A stretch of 64,000 nt of DNA from Salana multivorans (lineage in GTDB: Bacteria > Actinomycetota > Actinomycetes > Actinomycetales > Beutenbergiaceae), in assembly GCF_003751805.1 (NCBI RefSeq), contig NZ_RKHQ01000001.1, forward strand, positions 1,302,001 to 1,366,000, written 5' to 3'. Below are positions 24,772 through 32,876 of this stretch, in pieces. Position numbers and translations under genes: made by a program. Numbering within the stretch: the first letter of the stretch is position 1; every line of letters starts with the position of its first letter. The notes under the pieces were generated by a model, which did not search any database, had not been told where the DNA came from, and saw only the letters and a list, made by a program, of their open reading frames with translations.

Positions 24772-25686
24772 TCACAGCGGTTGTCGGATGGGGGTGTGGG
24801 TGAGGACGGTGAGGGCGTCCACGAGCCCGACCAGGGCATCGGTGCCCGAGGTCGAGCCGATGGCCGCGGCGCGGGCGAAGGTCGCCGCGAGCCCGGACGA
24901 CCCGGCGGCGGCACCCGTCGCCACGGCGGCCGCGGCCGCCAGGTCCTCGTGCAGTCGTGCGTCGCACGCGGCGAGGAGGAAGGCGCGGCTGACGGGCGTG
25001 GTGGCGCCGTCGTCGACGAGGACCGACCGGATCGCGGCGACGACGGGGGCGAGCGGCGACTCCCGCCCGTCGGACGGGAGGTGGAGCAGCGCCGCGACGA
25101 CCCCGACGAGGTAGTCGTCGCCCGAGGGGGTGAGCCCGACGCCGAGGCCGACGAGTCCCGCGACCGCCGGCCGAAGGGTCTCGGGCGCGGCGGGGCCATC
25201 GAGGCACGGGCGCAGGGCCCGCCGCAGATCGGCCGCGCCCGCGTGGAGCCGCCGGTGCAGCGCGACCTCCCCCGCGCCCGGATCGGGACCGGGCCGGAAC
25301 GAGCCCGGTCGCGCGCAGGCCGCGAGCGCCGCCCGCAGCCGGTCCGCGGTGACCGGGTCGCCCGCCCGGGTCGCGCCGGACGGGGCGGGCGCGACCCGGC
25401 ACGAGAACGTGCTCGCCCCGCGCGCGTCGACGTCGAGCCCGGGCGCCCGGACCCAGCCCCGCGCGATCTCGACCTCGGCGCCCGGCGCCAGCAGCTGCAG
25501 CCGGGGCACGTCGGTCACCAGGACGCCGGGGGCGCGGCGTCCGGTGGCGGCGAGCAGCGTCAGCACGTCGTCGTCGACCTCGAGGTTGACGGCGTGGGCA
25601 AAGCTCGACGCCACCGTGGCCCGCGCCCCGAGCCGGAGCGGTCGCTGCCAGACCTCGTCGGCGCGCAGGCCACGGTGGACGGTCAT
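24772..25686 (-). CDS. DUF2877 protein, AllH (YlbF)-like carbamoyltransferase subunit
   Basis: A 304-residue DUF2877 protein with the family's signature LGVGLTPSGDDYLVG (about 200-215). In E. coli the orthologue YlbF/AllH, together with FdrA/AllF and YlbE/AllG, is needed for the oxamate carbamoyltransferase step of allantoin use. The ATG at 25686 is 17 nt after the DUF1116 gene. Subunit role is by family knowledge; the substrate here is unknown. Confidence 0.87.
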   Translation of the reverse strand: MTVHRGLRADEVWQRPLRLGARATVASSFAHAVNLEVDDDVLTLLAATGRRAPGVLVTDVPRLQLLAPGAEVEIARGWVRAPGLDVDARGASTFSCRVAPAPSGATRAGDPVTADRLRAALAACARPGSFRPGPDPGAGEVALHRRLHAGAADLRRALRPCLDGPAAPETLRPAVAGLVGLGVGLTPSGDDYLVGVVAALLHLPSDGRESPLAPVVAAIRSVLVDDGATTPVSRAFLLAACDARLHEDLAAAAAVATGAAAGSSGLAATFARAAAIGSTSGTDALVGLVDALTVLTHTPIRQPL

Positions 25687-25703
25687 CGCCGGACGCGCCG
25701 CGG

Positions 25704-27125
25704 TCAGCCGGCGATCGAGTCGGCGAGCGCGACGATCGCCTTCTCGAACACCTCGAACGGCGGGTTGACCAGGCCGGTCCCGATCATCCCGATGCCGGCC
25801 TCCTTGTGCGCGATGGCGGTGTTGATGATGGGCAGCTCGCCCGTCTCGATCACCTTGACCACGTCGATGCCCGTGCAGATCCCGCGGAAGTTGAGGATCG
25901 GGATGGTCAGGTTCGGGTTCGTCGTCGTGGTGATGTGCAGCATGTCCTTGGAGTAGGCGAGCGCCTCGTCCACCGTGCCGCCGACCAGCGGGACGATCGC
26001 CGGCGCCGCCGCCATGGCGAAGCCGCCGATGCCGTAGGTCTCCGTGATCGCCGAGTCGCCGATGTCGAGCCCGGAGTCCTCCGGCTTGTAGCCGGCCATC
26101 ATCGGGCCGAGCACCTGCTGGGCGGGACCCGTGAACCACTCGAAGCCCGGGAAGCTGGACGCCCGGATGCCGAACTCGGTGCCGTTGCGGCACATGGTCG
26201 TGACGATCGTCGAGTCCGCGACGCCGTGGGCCGCGTCCATCGCGCACTTCGCGACCGCCATCCAGGTGGGCCCGGAGAAGTAGTCGCTCGACGCGATGAA
26301 CTCGAAGACCTTCTTCTTCTCCTCGATCGGGAAGTCGGTCATGAGCATGTGCGGCGCGAGCGCCTGGAACAGCAGCACCGTCCCGGCGATGTTGCGGTTG
26401 TGGTCCTCGTCGCCCATGTGGAGCGCCTGGGCCAGCATCGAGCGCAGGTCGATCTCGCCCGCGAGCTCCATCGCCTGGGCCAGCATCGGGCCCATGACGT
26501 CGCGCATCCAGACGAGCCGGTCGATCACCGACTGGTCGTTCGCGCCCATCCGGAGGATCTTGGCGAGCTGCTCCGAGAGGTTGGTGTAGGCGACGTTGCC
26601 GTGCGTCTTGTTCTCCACGACGTGCATGTACATCGAGGCGGACGTGACGCCGGCCATCGAGCCGACGCAGTCGTGCTCGTGGCAGGGGGAGAACACGACG
26701 CCGCCGCTGGCGGCCACCTCCTCGGCCTCGGCGATGTCCTTGGCGAGGCCCTCGAACACGATCGCGCCGGTCACGGCGCCGCGCATCGCGCCGCACATGT
26801 CCTCCCACGCGATGGGCGGACCGGCGTGCAGGATCGTGTTCGGCGTCATGCCGGGCACGACGTCGAGCGCGCGGCCGAAGCCGACGAGGACCGGGTGCGC
26901 GTCGATGATGCGCCGGACGACCTCGTCGTTCGCCGCCTTCACCCGGGCGGCGACCTCGGGGGCCTGGAGGCGGGCAAGCGCGTCCCGCACCTGCGGGGAG
27001 TACTCGCGCGGCGGGGTCCACTCGACCTGGACCGCGCCGGCGCCCTGCGCCTCCACGTCGGTGGCGAAGGAGGCCAGCCCGACGTTCACGACGTCGAGCC
27101 GCTGACCGAACAGTTGGTTGGACAT
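25704..27125 (-). CDS. DUF1116 protein, AllG (YlbE)-like carbamoyltransferase subunit
   Basis: A 473-residue DUF1116 protein: VVNVGLASFATDVEAQGA at the N-terminus, GPPIAWEDMCGAMRGAV, FSPCHEHDCVGSMAGVTSASM and a C-terminal GEDPII-type region (GICTGIDVVKVIETGELP). In E. coli this subunit partners FdrA and YlbF. It starts 16 nt downstream of the fdrA-like stop, so one operon. Confidence 0.92.
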   Translation of the reverse strand: MSNQLFGQRLDVVNVGLASFATDVEAQGAGAVQVEWTPPREYSPQVRDALARLQAPEVAARVKAANDEVVRRIIDAHPVLVGFGRALDVVPGMTPNTILHAGPPIAWEDMCGAMRGAVTGAIVFEGLAKDIAEAEEVAASGGVVFSPCHEHDCVGSMAGVTSASMYMHVVENKTHGNVAYTNLSEQLAKILRMGANDQSVIDRLVWMRDVMGPMLAQAMELAGEIDLRSMLAQALHMGDEDHNRNIAGTVLLFQALAPHMLMTDFPIEEKKKVFEFIASSDYFSGPTWMAVAKCAMDAAHGVADSTIVTTMCRNGTEFGIRASSFPGFEWFTGPAQQVLGPMMAGYKPEDSGLDIGDSAITETYGIGGFAMAAAPAIVPLVGGTVDEALAYSKDMLHITTTTNPNLTIPILNFRGICTGIDVVKVIETGELPIINTAIAHKEAGIGMIGTGLVNPPFEVFEKAIVALADSIAG

Positions 27126-27141
27126 GGGTGGGTACCTTCTC

Positions 27142-28668
27142 TCAGCTGATCATCTCGAGGGCCACGTCCGCGAGGTCGATCACGTCGTCGACGACGTGGA
27201 CCCCGCGGGCCGTGAGCGCGGCCACCTGAGCCGCCTTGTTCTGGGGGTCGCGGTCCGTGCCGAGCACGTACGCGACGATCTCGAGCGGCCGGTCGGCGGC
27301 CCGCGCGGCCGCCTGCGCCTGCTCGAGGGCGGGGAGCAGCGCCCCGACCGGGTCCGGGTGCGAGCCGTAGCCGAGCTCCACGTCGAGCACCAGGACGGCG
27401 GTCGCCGGGTCCGCGGCCTGCTCGAGGATCGCGGCGTTGCGGATGGTCGGGTCGATCATCGGGTGCGGTCGGCCCTGCGTGTACTCGTCGGCCCCGAGGT
27501 CGATGAGCAGGTGGCCGGACCGGGACTCGGGCGTGATCGCGAACCGCTGGTCCTTGGCCACGTTCGAGCGGGTCGTGTCGGGGTAGCGGCGCTTGACGGC
27601 CTGGAACACCTCGTCGCACACCGTCCCGCCGCAGAACAGCCCGCGCAGGTCGGTCTGCTCCGGGAGCCGGGCGGCGCGGATGCCCTCGACGTCCACCTCG
27701 AGGTGCCCGACCGGCGGCAGCTCGCCACCGCCGGTCACGACGGAGACGGCGGCGCGGGCCGCGTCGCGCGTGGTGGCGACGAACGTGACGTTCGACGGCA
27801 GCTCCTCGGGCTCGGCCGCACCGATGAAGCAGACGACGACGGGGGTGGCGAGCTCGGCCGCAGCCGCGAGGACGCGCGCGGCGACCGCGGGCGCCGGGGG
27901 CTTCGACAGCAGGACGATCACCTCGGTGCCGGGGTCGGCGTCGAGCATCCGCATGCCGTCGAGCATCATGATCCCGCCGATGGCCTCGGACAGGTCACGA
28001 CCGCCGACGCCGATGAGCTGGCTGACGCCCGAGCCGAGCGCGTCGATCCGGACGGAGAGCTCCTGCGAGCCCGTCCCGGACGCGCCGACGACGCCGACCG
28101 GTCCCCGGTTCACGACGTTCGCGAAGCACAGCCCCGTGCCGTTGATGATCGCCGTCCCGCAGTCGGGGCCCATGACGAGCAGGCCCAGCTCGTGCGCGCG
28201 GCGCTTGAGGTCCAGCTCGTCGTCCACCGTGACGTTGTCGGAGAAGATCAGCACGTTGCGGCCGGCCGCGAGCGCGGTGCGCGCCTCGTCGGCCGCGTAC
28301 TCGCCCGGGACCGAGATGATCGCGAGCGATGCGCTCTCCTCGTTCTCGTACGCCTGCCGGGACGTGCGGTACGTCGTCTCGGTCGGAGCTGCGACACCGA
28401 GCGCGCGCAGCTCCTCGACCGTGACCAGCGCCTCGTCGCAGAGCTCCTCGGTGGCGCACTGGACGACGATGATCTGGTCCCGCGGCGTGGCCGCCTCGAC
28501 CTCGGGCGTCGAGAGCCCGACCTCCGCGATGACCTGCTTGTTGAGGTTCGTGCCCATGCCGATCATGGCCTGGTCGACGATCTCGAGCTGGTTCACCTTG
28601 GTGGACAGGGCCATGAGGGACATCGAGTCGGCGTACGTGTTCGCCTTCACGACAGCCTTGATGTGCAT
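27142..28668 (-). CDS. FdrA (AllF)-like acyl-CoA-synthetase-fold subunit
   Basis: A 508-residue FdrA-family protein with the succinyl-CoA-ligase-like Rossmann and ligase domains: GLLVMGPDCGTAIINGTGLC, VGVVGASGTGSQELS, GVGGRDLSEAIGG and the C-terminal HPMIDPTIRN and DVELGYGSHPDP segments. In E. coli FdrA (AllF) is part of oxamate carbamoyltransferase. The ATG at 28668 has AAGGAGA upstream. First gene of the operon, with the GntR-type palindrome about 100 nt ahead. Confidence 0.93.
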   Translation of the reverse strand: MHIKAVVKANTYADSMSLMALSTKVNQLEIVDQAMIGMGTNLNKQVIAEVGLSTPEVEAATPRDQIIVVQCATEELCDEALVTVEELRALGVAAPTETTYRTSRQAYENEESASLAIISVPGEYAADEARTALAAGRNVLIFSDNVTVDDELDLKRRAHELGLLVMGPDCGTAIINGTGLCFANVVNRGPVGVVGASGTGSQELSVRIDALGSGVSQLIGVGGRDLSEAIGGIMMLDGMRMLDADPGTEVIVLLSKPPAPAVAARVLAAAAELATPVVVCFIGAAEPEELPSNVTFVATTRDAARAAVSVVTGGGELPPVGHLEVDVEGIRAARLPEQTDLRGLFCGGTVCDEVFQAVKRRYPDTTRSNVAKDQRFAITPESRSGHLLIDLGADEYTQGRPHPMIDPTIRNAAILEQAADPATAVLVLDVELGYGSHPDPVGALLPALEQAQAAARAADRPLEIVAYVLGTDRDPQNKAAQVAALTARGVHVVDDVIDLADVALEMIS

Positions 28669-28768
28669 AGTTCTTGTCTCCTTCGACGCGGGTCCGCAGG
28701 CGCAGGGGGGTCTGCGCGCGCTCGGCGTGACCGGACCGGTCACCTGCTCGCCGGATCAGTGTAGGGAT

Positions 28769-28782
28769 TTTGGTATACCAAA
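28769..28782 (-). promoter_or_regulatory. GntR operator upstream of the fdrA-like operon
   Basis: TTTGGTATACCAAA is a perfect 14-bp palindrome. It lies just upstream of TACACT, a possible -10 element (28759-28764) for the minus-strand operon, so binding would block RNA polymerase. It shares its core with the site at 22280-22291. Confidence 0.8.
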
Positions 28783-28934
28783 CGCCATAGGTCCAAGGTC
28801 CCGGGTCGTCGCGCCGCCGTACAGGCGTCGTTCGACGCCGAGAGGCGCGGTACGACGGCGTCGGAGGGGTGCGGCGACGCGGACGTCGGGCCGCGAGGGC
28901 GGCGAGCCAGCGACGAGCGAGCCCCGGACGGCCT

Positions 28935-28952
28935 ACCTACGCTTGCGTAGGT
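28935..28952 (+). promoter_or_regulatory. palindromic operator upstream of the desaturase
   Basis: ACCTACGC-TT-GCGTAGGT has perfect 8-bp arms. It lies about 90 nt ahead of the desaturase start and just upstream of TACGGT (28960-28965), a possible -10. Such sites are typical of TetR-type lipid regulators; no such regulator is next to it. Confidence 0.6.
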
Positions 28953-29040
28953 CATGGGCTACGGTGGACGGGACGGAGCGTTCGCTCCGCATCCTCACCG
29001 TGGCGGCTGGCAAGTCGATCACCAGCGAAGCCGGGAGACC

Positions 29041-30135
29041 ATGCCGACCGCTACCCCCATCGCCGCACCGGGCGGAACGGCCGTCCGCGAGCCGCGCAAC
29101 GCCGTCGTCAGCACCTACACCGCCCTGTCGAAGCAGGTGCGCGACGCCGGCCTCCTGGCCCGCGCGACCGGCTACTACCTGTGGCTGGTCGCCGTCCTCA
29201 CGGCGTGCCTGGCCGGCCTCGTCGCCGGGTTCGTCCTGCTCGGCCACTCCTGGTTCCAGCTCCTCGTGGCGGCGGCGCTCGGCGTCGTCCTCACGCAGTT
29301 CGCGTTCGTCACCCACGAGATGGCCCACCGCGTCGTGTTCGCCTCCGGGCGCACGAACGACCGCTGGGGCCGGTTGATGGCGAACGCCCTCGTCGGCATC
29401 TCCTACACGTGGTGGATGAGCAAGCACACGCGCCACCACGCCAACCCGAACCACGTGGGCAAGGACCCGGACATCGAGCCGGACACCATCCTGTTCCTCG
29501 AGGAGGACGCGGCGAAGCGCACGGGGCTCCTCGGCTGGCTCACCCGGTTCCAGGGCTACGCGTTCTTCCCGCTGCTCACGCTCGAGGGCCTCAACCTGCA
29601 CGTGACGTCGATCCGGTCCGTCGCGGCGAACGAGAGCGGCCGCACCCGCGTCATCGAGCTCACGACGATCGCCGCCCGGCTCGCGATCTACCTCGGCCTC
29701 GTGCTCTGGGCCCTGCCGCTCGGCATGGCGTTCGCCTTCCTCGGCGTGCAGCTCGCGGTGTTCGGCGTCTACATGGGGGCGGCGTTCGCGCCGAACCACA
29801 AGGGGATGGCGATCATCCCCGCCGGCAGCAAGCTCGACTTCCTGTCCAAGCAGGTGCTCACCTCGCGCAACATCCGGGGCGGCCGGGTGATGAACGTCCT
29901 CATGGGCGGCCTCAACTTCCAGGTGGAGCACCACCTGTTCCCGAGCATGGCGCGCCCGCACCTCATCGCGGCGAGCAAGCTCGTCCGGGCGCACTGCGCC
30001 GAGCTGAAGATGCCGTACACCGAGGTCTCGCTGGTCGAGTCCTACCGGATCGTCGTGGCGTACCTCAACCGGGTGGGCCTCGGCGAGCGCAACCCGTTCG
30101 ACTGCCCCACGTTCAACACGCTGCGGCGCGTGTAG
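29041..30135 (+). CDS. membrane fatty acid desaturase
   Basis: A 364-residue membrane acyl desaturase. It has three histidine boxes for the di-iron site: HEMAH (92-96), HTRHH (129-133) and QVEHH (about 295), with hydrophobic helix pairs between them. This placement is that of acyl-CoA/lipid front-end-type desaturases (DesA3-like). ATG at 29041; no strong ribosome site, and the leader is about 70 nt from the TACGGT hexamer. It probably adjusts membrane fluidity. Confidence 0.9.
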   Translation: MPTATPIAAPGGTAVREPRNAVVSTYTALSKQVRDAGLLARATGYYLWLVAVLTACLAGLVAGFVLLGHSWFQLLVAAALGVVLTQFAFVTHEMAHRVVFASGRTNDRWGRLMANALVGISYTWWMSKHTRHHANPNHVGKDPDIEPDTILFLEEDAAKRTGLLGWLTRFQGYAFFPLLTLEGLNLHVTSIRSVAANESGRTRVIELTTIAARLAIYLGLVLWALPLGMAFAFLGVQLAVFGVYMGAAFAPNHKGMAIIPAGSKLDFLSKQVLTSRNIRGGRVMNVLMGGLNFQVEHHLFPSMARPHLIAASKLVRAHCAELKMPYTEVSLVESYRIVVAYLNRVGLGERNPFDCPTFNTLRRV

Positions 30136-30157
30136 CCGGAGTTCGCCCGGGCGCGGC

Positions 30158-30919
30158 TCACGGCAGCCGGTACACCGAGACGTGGCTGCGCGAGTCGGCG
30201 GTGAACGTGCTCCGGTCCCAGTCCGCCCAGCGGTGCTCCAGCTCCAGCCCGGCGAGCCGGGCCATGAGGTCGAGCTCGCTCGGCCAGGCGTAGCGGTGCG
30301 GGGACCTCGTGATCCGCGCCTCGCGACCGCCGCCGAGGTCGGGGTCGAACCCGACGTGGTGGGAGACGACGAGCTGGCGCAGCGCGTCGTAGGTGTCCAC
30401 GAGCAGGTACCCCGGCTCGCTCACCTCGACCGTCGCTCCGTGCCCCGCCGGCAGGGCGCGCAGCTGCGGCACCCACAGCTCCACCACGAACCGGCCGCCA
30501 GGTCGCAGGTGCCGCGCCGCGTTGCGGACGCAGGCCACCTGCTCGTCCTGGGTGAGCAGGTTCGAGATCGTGTTGAACACGAGGTAGACGAGCGCGAACC
30601 CCTCGCCGACCCGCGTCGTCGTCATGTCGCCCTGGACGACGGGGAGCCGCTCGTCGTCGATCTTCTCGCGCAGCCGCGCGATCATCGCGTGGCTCAGCTC
30701 GACGCCGACGACGGGGACGCCGGCCTCGACCAGCGGGATGGCGACGCGACCCGTCCCGACGGCGAGCTCGACGGCCGGGCCGCCCTCGGCCAGGTCAGCG
30801 AGCGCCGCGACCGTCGGGCCGATCACCTCCGGCGCGAACATGCCCTCGCCCGGCGTGTCGTAGGCGCGCGCCGTCTCCACGTCCCACAGGAGCTGCTGGT
30901 CGATGCTCGGCTGACTCAT
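30158..30919 (-). CDS. class I SAM-dependent methyltransferase
   Basis: A 253-residue methyltransferase with the SAM-binding motif I VELAVGTGRVAIPL, motif II GVELSHAMI, and HLRPGGRFVVE as post-motif. It resembles actinobacterial small-molecule methyltransferases. I chose ATG 30919 (MSQPSIDQ), which has TTGGCT exactly 6 nt ahead; a TTG 12 nt upstream is possible. Substrate unknown. Confidence 0.85.
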   Translation of the reverse strand: MSQPSIDQQLLWDVETARAYDTPGEGMFAPEVIGPTVAALADLAEGGPAVELAVGTGRVAIPLVEAGVPVVGVELSHAMIARLREKIDDERLPVVQGDMTTTRVGEGFALVYLVFNTISNLLTQDEQVACVRNAARHLRPGGRFVVELWVPQLRALPAGHGATVEVSEPGYLLVDTYDALRQLVVSHHVGFDPDLGGGREARITRSPHRYAWPSELDLMARLAGLELEHRWADWDRSTFTADSRSHVSVYRLP

Positions 30920-30974
30920 CGGCCCAGCCAAGCAGAGCCGGACGAGCGGCGGCCAGGGGATTCCACCGGCCCCC

Positions 30975-31033
30975 CTCCGACATCGGGGTGGATCGCACCG
31001 CGAGAGACGATGCGATCCACCCCGATGTCGGAG
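30975..31033. repeat. 59-bp palindromic repeat, copy B
   Basis: A perfect 23-bp inverted repeat starting CTCCGACATCGGGGTGGATC, with a 13-nt centre, total 59 bp. Same length and arm sequence as copy A at 3917-3975. It lies just past the stop of the GH130 gene on the minus strand and could also end that operon's transcript. Confidence 0.85.
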
Positions 31034-31054
31034 CCAGGAGGGGCCGGGTCGGCC

Positions 31055-32035
31055 TCAGTCGCGCAGCGACGCCCCCCAGGGCTGCGCCGGGTCGTGGACC
31101 GCGACGGCGAGCGTCGTGTCCGACTGGCCGTAGTACGCGAACCACGTCCCCTTGAACTTCACCAGGCCCTCGACGAACGTGACGTTGGAGACGAGCCCGT
31201 TGAGGTCCTCGAACGTCTGGGGCGCCAGCCACGGCACCTGCATCCGGGCGAGCACGGTCGTCGGGTCGTCGGGGTCGATGACCACCTGGCCGCAGCGGTA
31301 GTCGACGTCGACCGTCCCGTCGGGGTTGACGGTCCGGGTCGCGCCGTTGGTGAGCATGAGCAGCAGGCCGTTGTCCGTCAGCACGGGAGACGTCCCGATC
31401 TCGACCAGGTCCTCGTCGAACGAGCCCGGTGTCGGGGAGTACATCGGCTCCGTGTCCGGCGTGCCGGGCGTCCAGTGGACGAGGTCGTCGCTGGTGGCCC
31501 AGTAGATCGCCCCCTCGCCGAAGTACATCCACCACTTCCCGTGCATCCTGACCGGGACGATGACCCCGGCCTTCGACCAGTTGAACCCGCGTGGGTCGAC
31601 CGTCGCAAAGGTGTCGAAGTCCTCGAACAGCGGGCCGTGCTTGGTCCACGTGCGCAGGTCCGTCGACGTCGCAAGGCACAGCTGCGCGCTGCGCCGGTCC
31701 CACCCGGTGTACGTGAGGTAGTACGTGCCGTCGATGAGGGCGATCCGCGGGTCCTCGACGCCGAACAGCTCGTAGTCCTCGCTCGGGGAGAGGATCGGCT
31801 CCTCCTCGCGCTCGAAGTGCAGGCCGTCCCGGCTCCGCGCGAGCCCGACGTGCGACACGATGTCGTCGGCGTGCGCCCGGTAGAGCAGGATCACCTCGTC
31901 ACCGTCGACCAGCGCCGCCGGGTTGTAGAGGTTCGCCGACTCCCAGCTCCCGCCGCGGGGCCTCAGGATCGGGTTCCCCTCGTACGGAACGAACGGACCC
32001 AGCGGGAACGTCGCCCCGGAGAACATGGTGTGCAT
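31055..32035 (-). CDS. GH130-family glycoside phosphorylase
   Basis: A 326-residue five-bladed propeller enzyme of GH130, a family of beta-mannoside phosphorylases and some hydrolases. Motifs: EGNPILRPRGG, SANLYNPAALV, LYRAHADD, GVEDPRIALIDGTYYLTYTG and GFNWSKAGVIVP. ATG 32035 has AAGGGA upstream. It is the last gene of the LacI/ABC operon, so it probably cleaves the imported manno-oligosaccharide with phosphate. Confidence 0.9.
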   Translation of the reverse strand: MHTMFSGATFPLGPFVPYEGNPILRPRGGSWESANLYNPAALVDGDEVILLYRAHADDIVSHVGLARSRDGLHFEREEEPILSPSEDYELFGVEDPRIALIDGTYYLTYTGWDRRSAQLCLATSTDLRTWTKHGPLFEDFDTFATVDPRGFNWSKAGVIVPVRMHGKWWMYFGEGAIYWATSDDLVHWTPGTPDTEPMYSPTPGSFDEDLVEIGTSPVLTDNGLLLMLTNGATRTVNPDGTVDVDYRCGQVVIDPDDPTTVLARMQVPWLAPQTFEDLNGLVSNVTFVEGLVKFKGTWFAYYGQSDTTLAVAVHDPAQPWGASLRD

Positions 32036-32039
32036 CGGA

Positions 32040-32876
32040 TCATCCCTTCACGGCGGCACCGATGTCGGCGGCCTTGAAATAGCGTTGGAAGACACAGAAC
32101 AGAACGACGACCGGGAAGGCCAGCGTCGTCGCGCCCGCGAGGATCGCCCCGTTGGGGTTGGCTGTCGACTGGGCGACGTTCGAGATGTAGTTCGCCAGCG
32201 ACACGGCCAGCGGCTGCATCGAGGCGTCCTTGGTGATGAGGAAGGGCCAGAGGAACTCGTTCCAGGGCCCGATGAACGTCACGAGGATCACCGTGACGAG
32301 CGCCGGCCGCACGAGCGGGACGGCGATCCGGGTGAGGATGCCCAGCTCGCCGGCGCCGTCGATCCGGGCCGCCTCGAACATCTCCCGCGGGAGCGCGCGG
32401 AAGAACTGGGTGAAGATGAAGACGGCGGTGGTGTTGATCGCGAACGGCAGGATCATCCCGAGGTAGGTGTCCCCCAGGCCGTAGCCGCGGGTGATCTGGA
32501 CGTACAGCGGGATCATCAGGAGCTGGAACGGCACCATCTGGACCAGGAGCATGAGCACCCAGACGACGCCGCGACCGCGGAAGTCCAGCCGGGCCAGCGC
32601 GTACCCGGCGAGGAGGCCGAACACCACCGTGCCGAGCAGCACACCGAGCGTGAACACCAGCGAGTTGAGCAGCGAGCCGACGAGGTCGATCCGCGAGTCG
32701 ATGTTCGTGAAGTTCTGCGTCGTCCAGCCCGACGTCGGCAGCAGCCGGTCGGGGCTGTTCGTCGGGTTCTCCTGGAAGGCGCCGACGAGCATGAAGTAGA
32801 ACGGGAACGCGAACACGAGCGCGGCCGCGCCGAGCAGGACGTACCGGACCCAGCCGAACCGGGAGCCTCTGGACAT
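32040..32876 (-). CDS. carbohydrate ABC transporter permease (MalG-type)
   Basis: A 278-residue permease with six membrane helices and the cytoplasmic EAA loop (EMFEAARIDGAGELGILTRIAVPLVRP, about 185-210) that contacts the ATPase. It starts on the base after the stop of the MalF-type permease and ends 5 nt before the GH130 start. The ATPase component is not encoded here, so a shared MsiK-like ATPase is likely. Confidence 0.93.
   Translation of the reverse strand: MSRGSRFGWVRYVLLGAAALVFAFPFYFMLVGAFQENPTNSPDRLLPTSGWTTQNFTNIDSRIDLVGSLLNSLVFTLGVLLGTVVFGLLAGYALARLDFRGRGVVWVLMLLVQMVPFQLLMIPLYVQITRGYGLGDTYLGMILPFAINTTAVFIFTQFFRALPREMFEAARIDGAGELGILTRIAVPLVRPALVTVILVTFIGPWNEFLWPFLITKDASMQPLAVSLANYISNVAQSTANPNGAILAGATTLAFPVVVLFCVFQRYFKAADIGAAVKG

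Larger units (their letters stand above)
28669..29040. other. divergent intergenic region, fdrA-like / desaturase
   Basis: 372 bases. It holds the GntR operator (28769-28782) with a TACACT hexamer just downstream for the minus strand, and a separate 18-bp palindrome (28935-28952) ahead of the desaturase. I see no gene in it. Confidence 0.6.
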
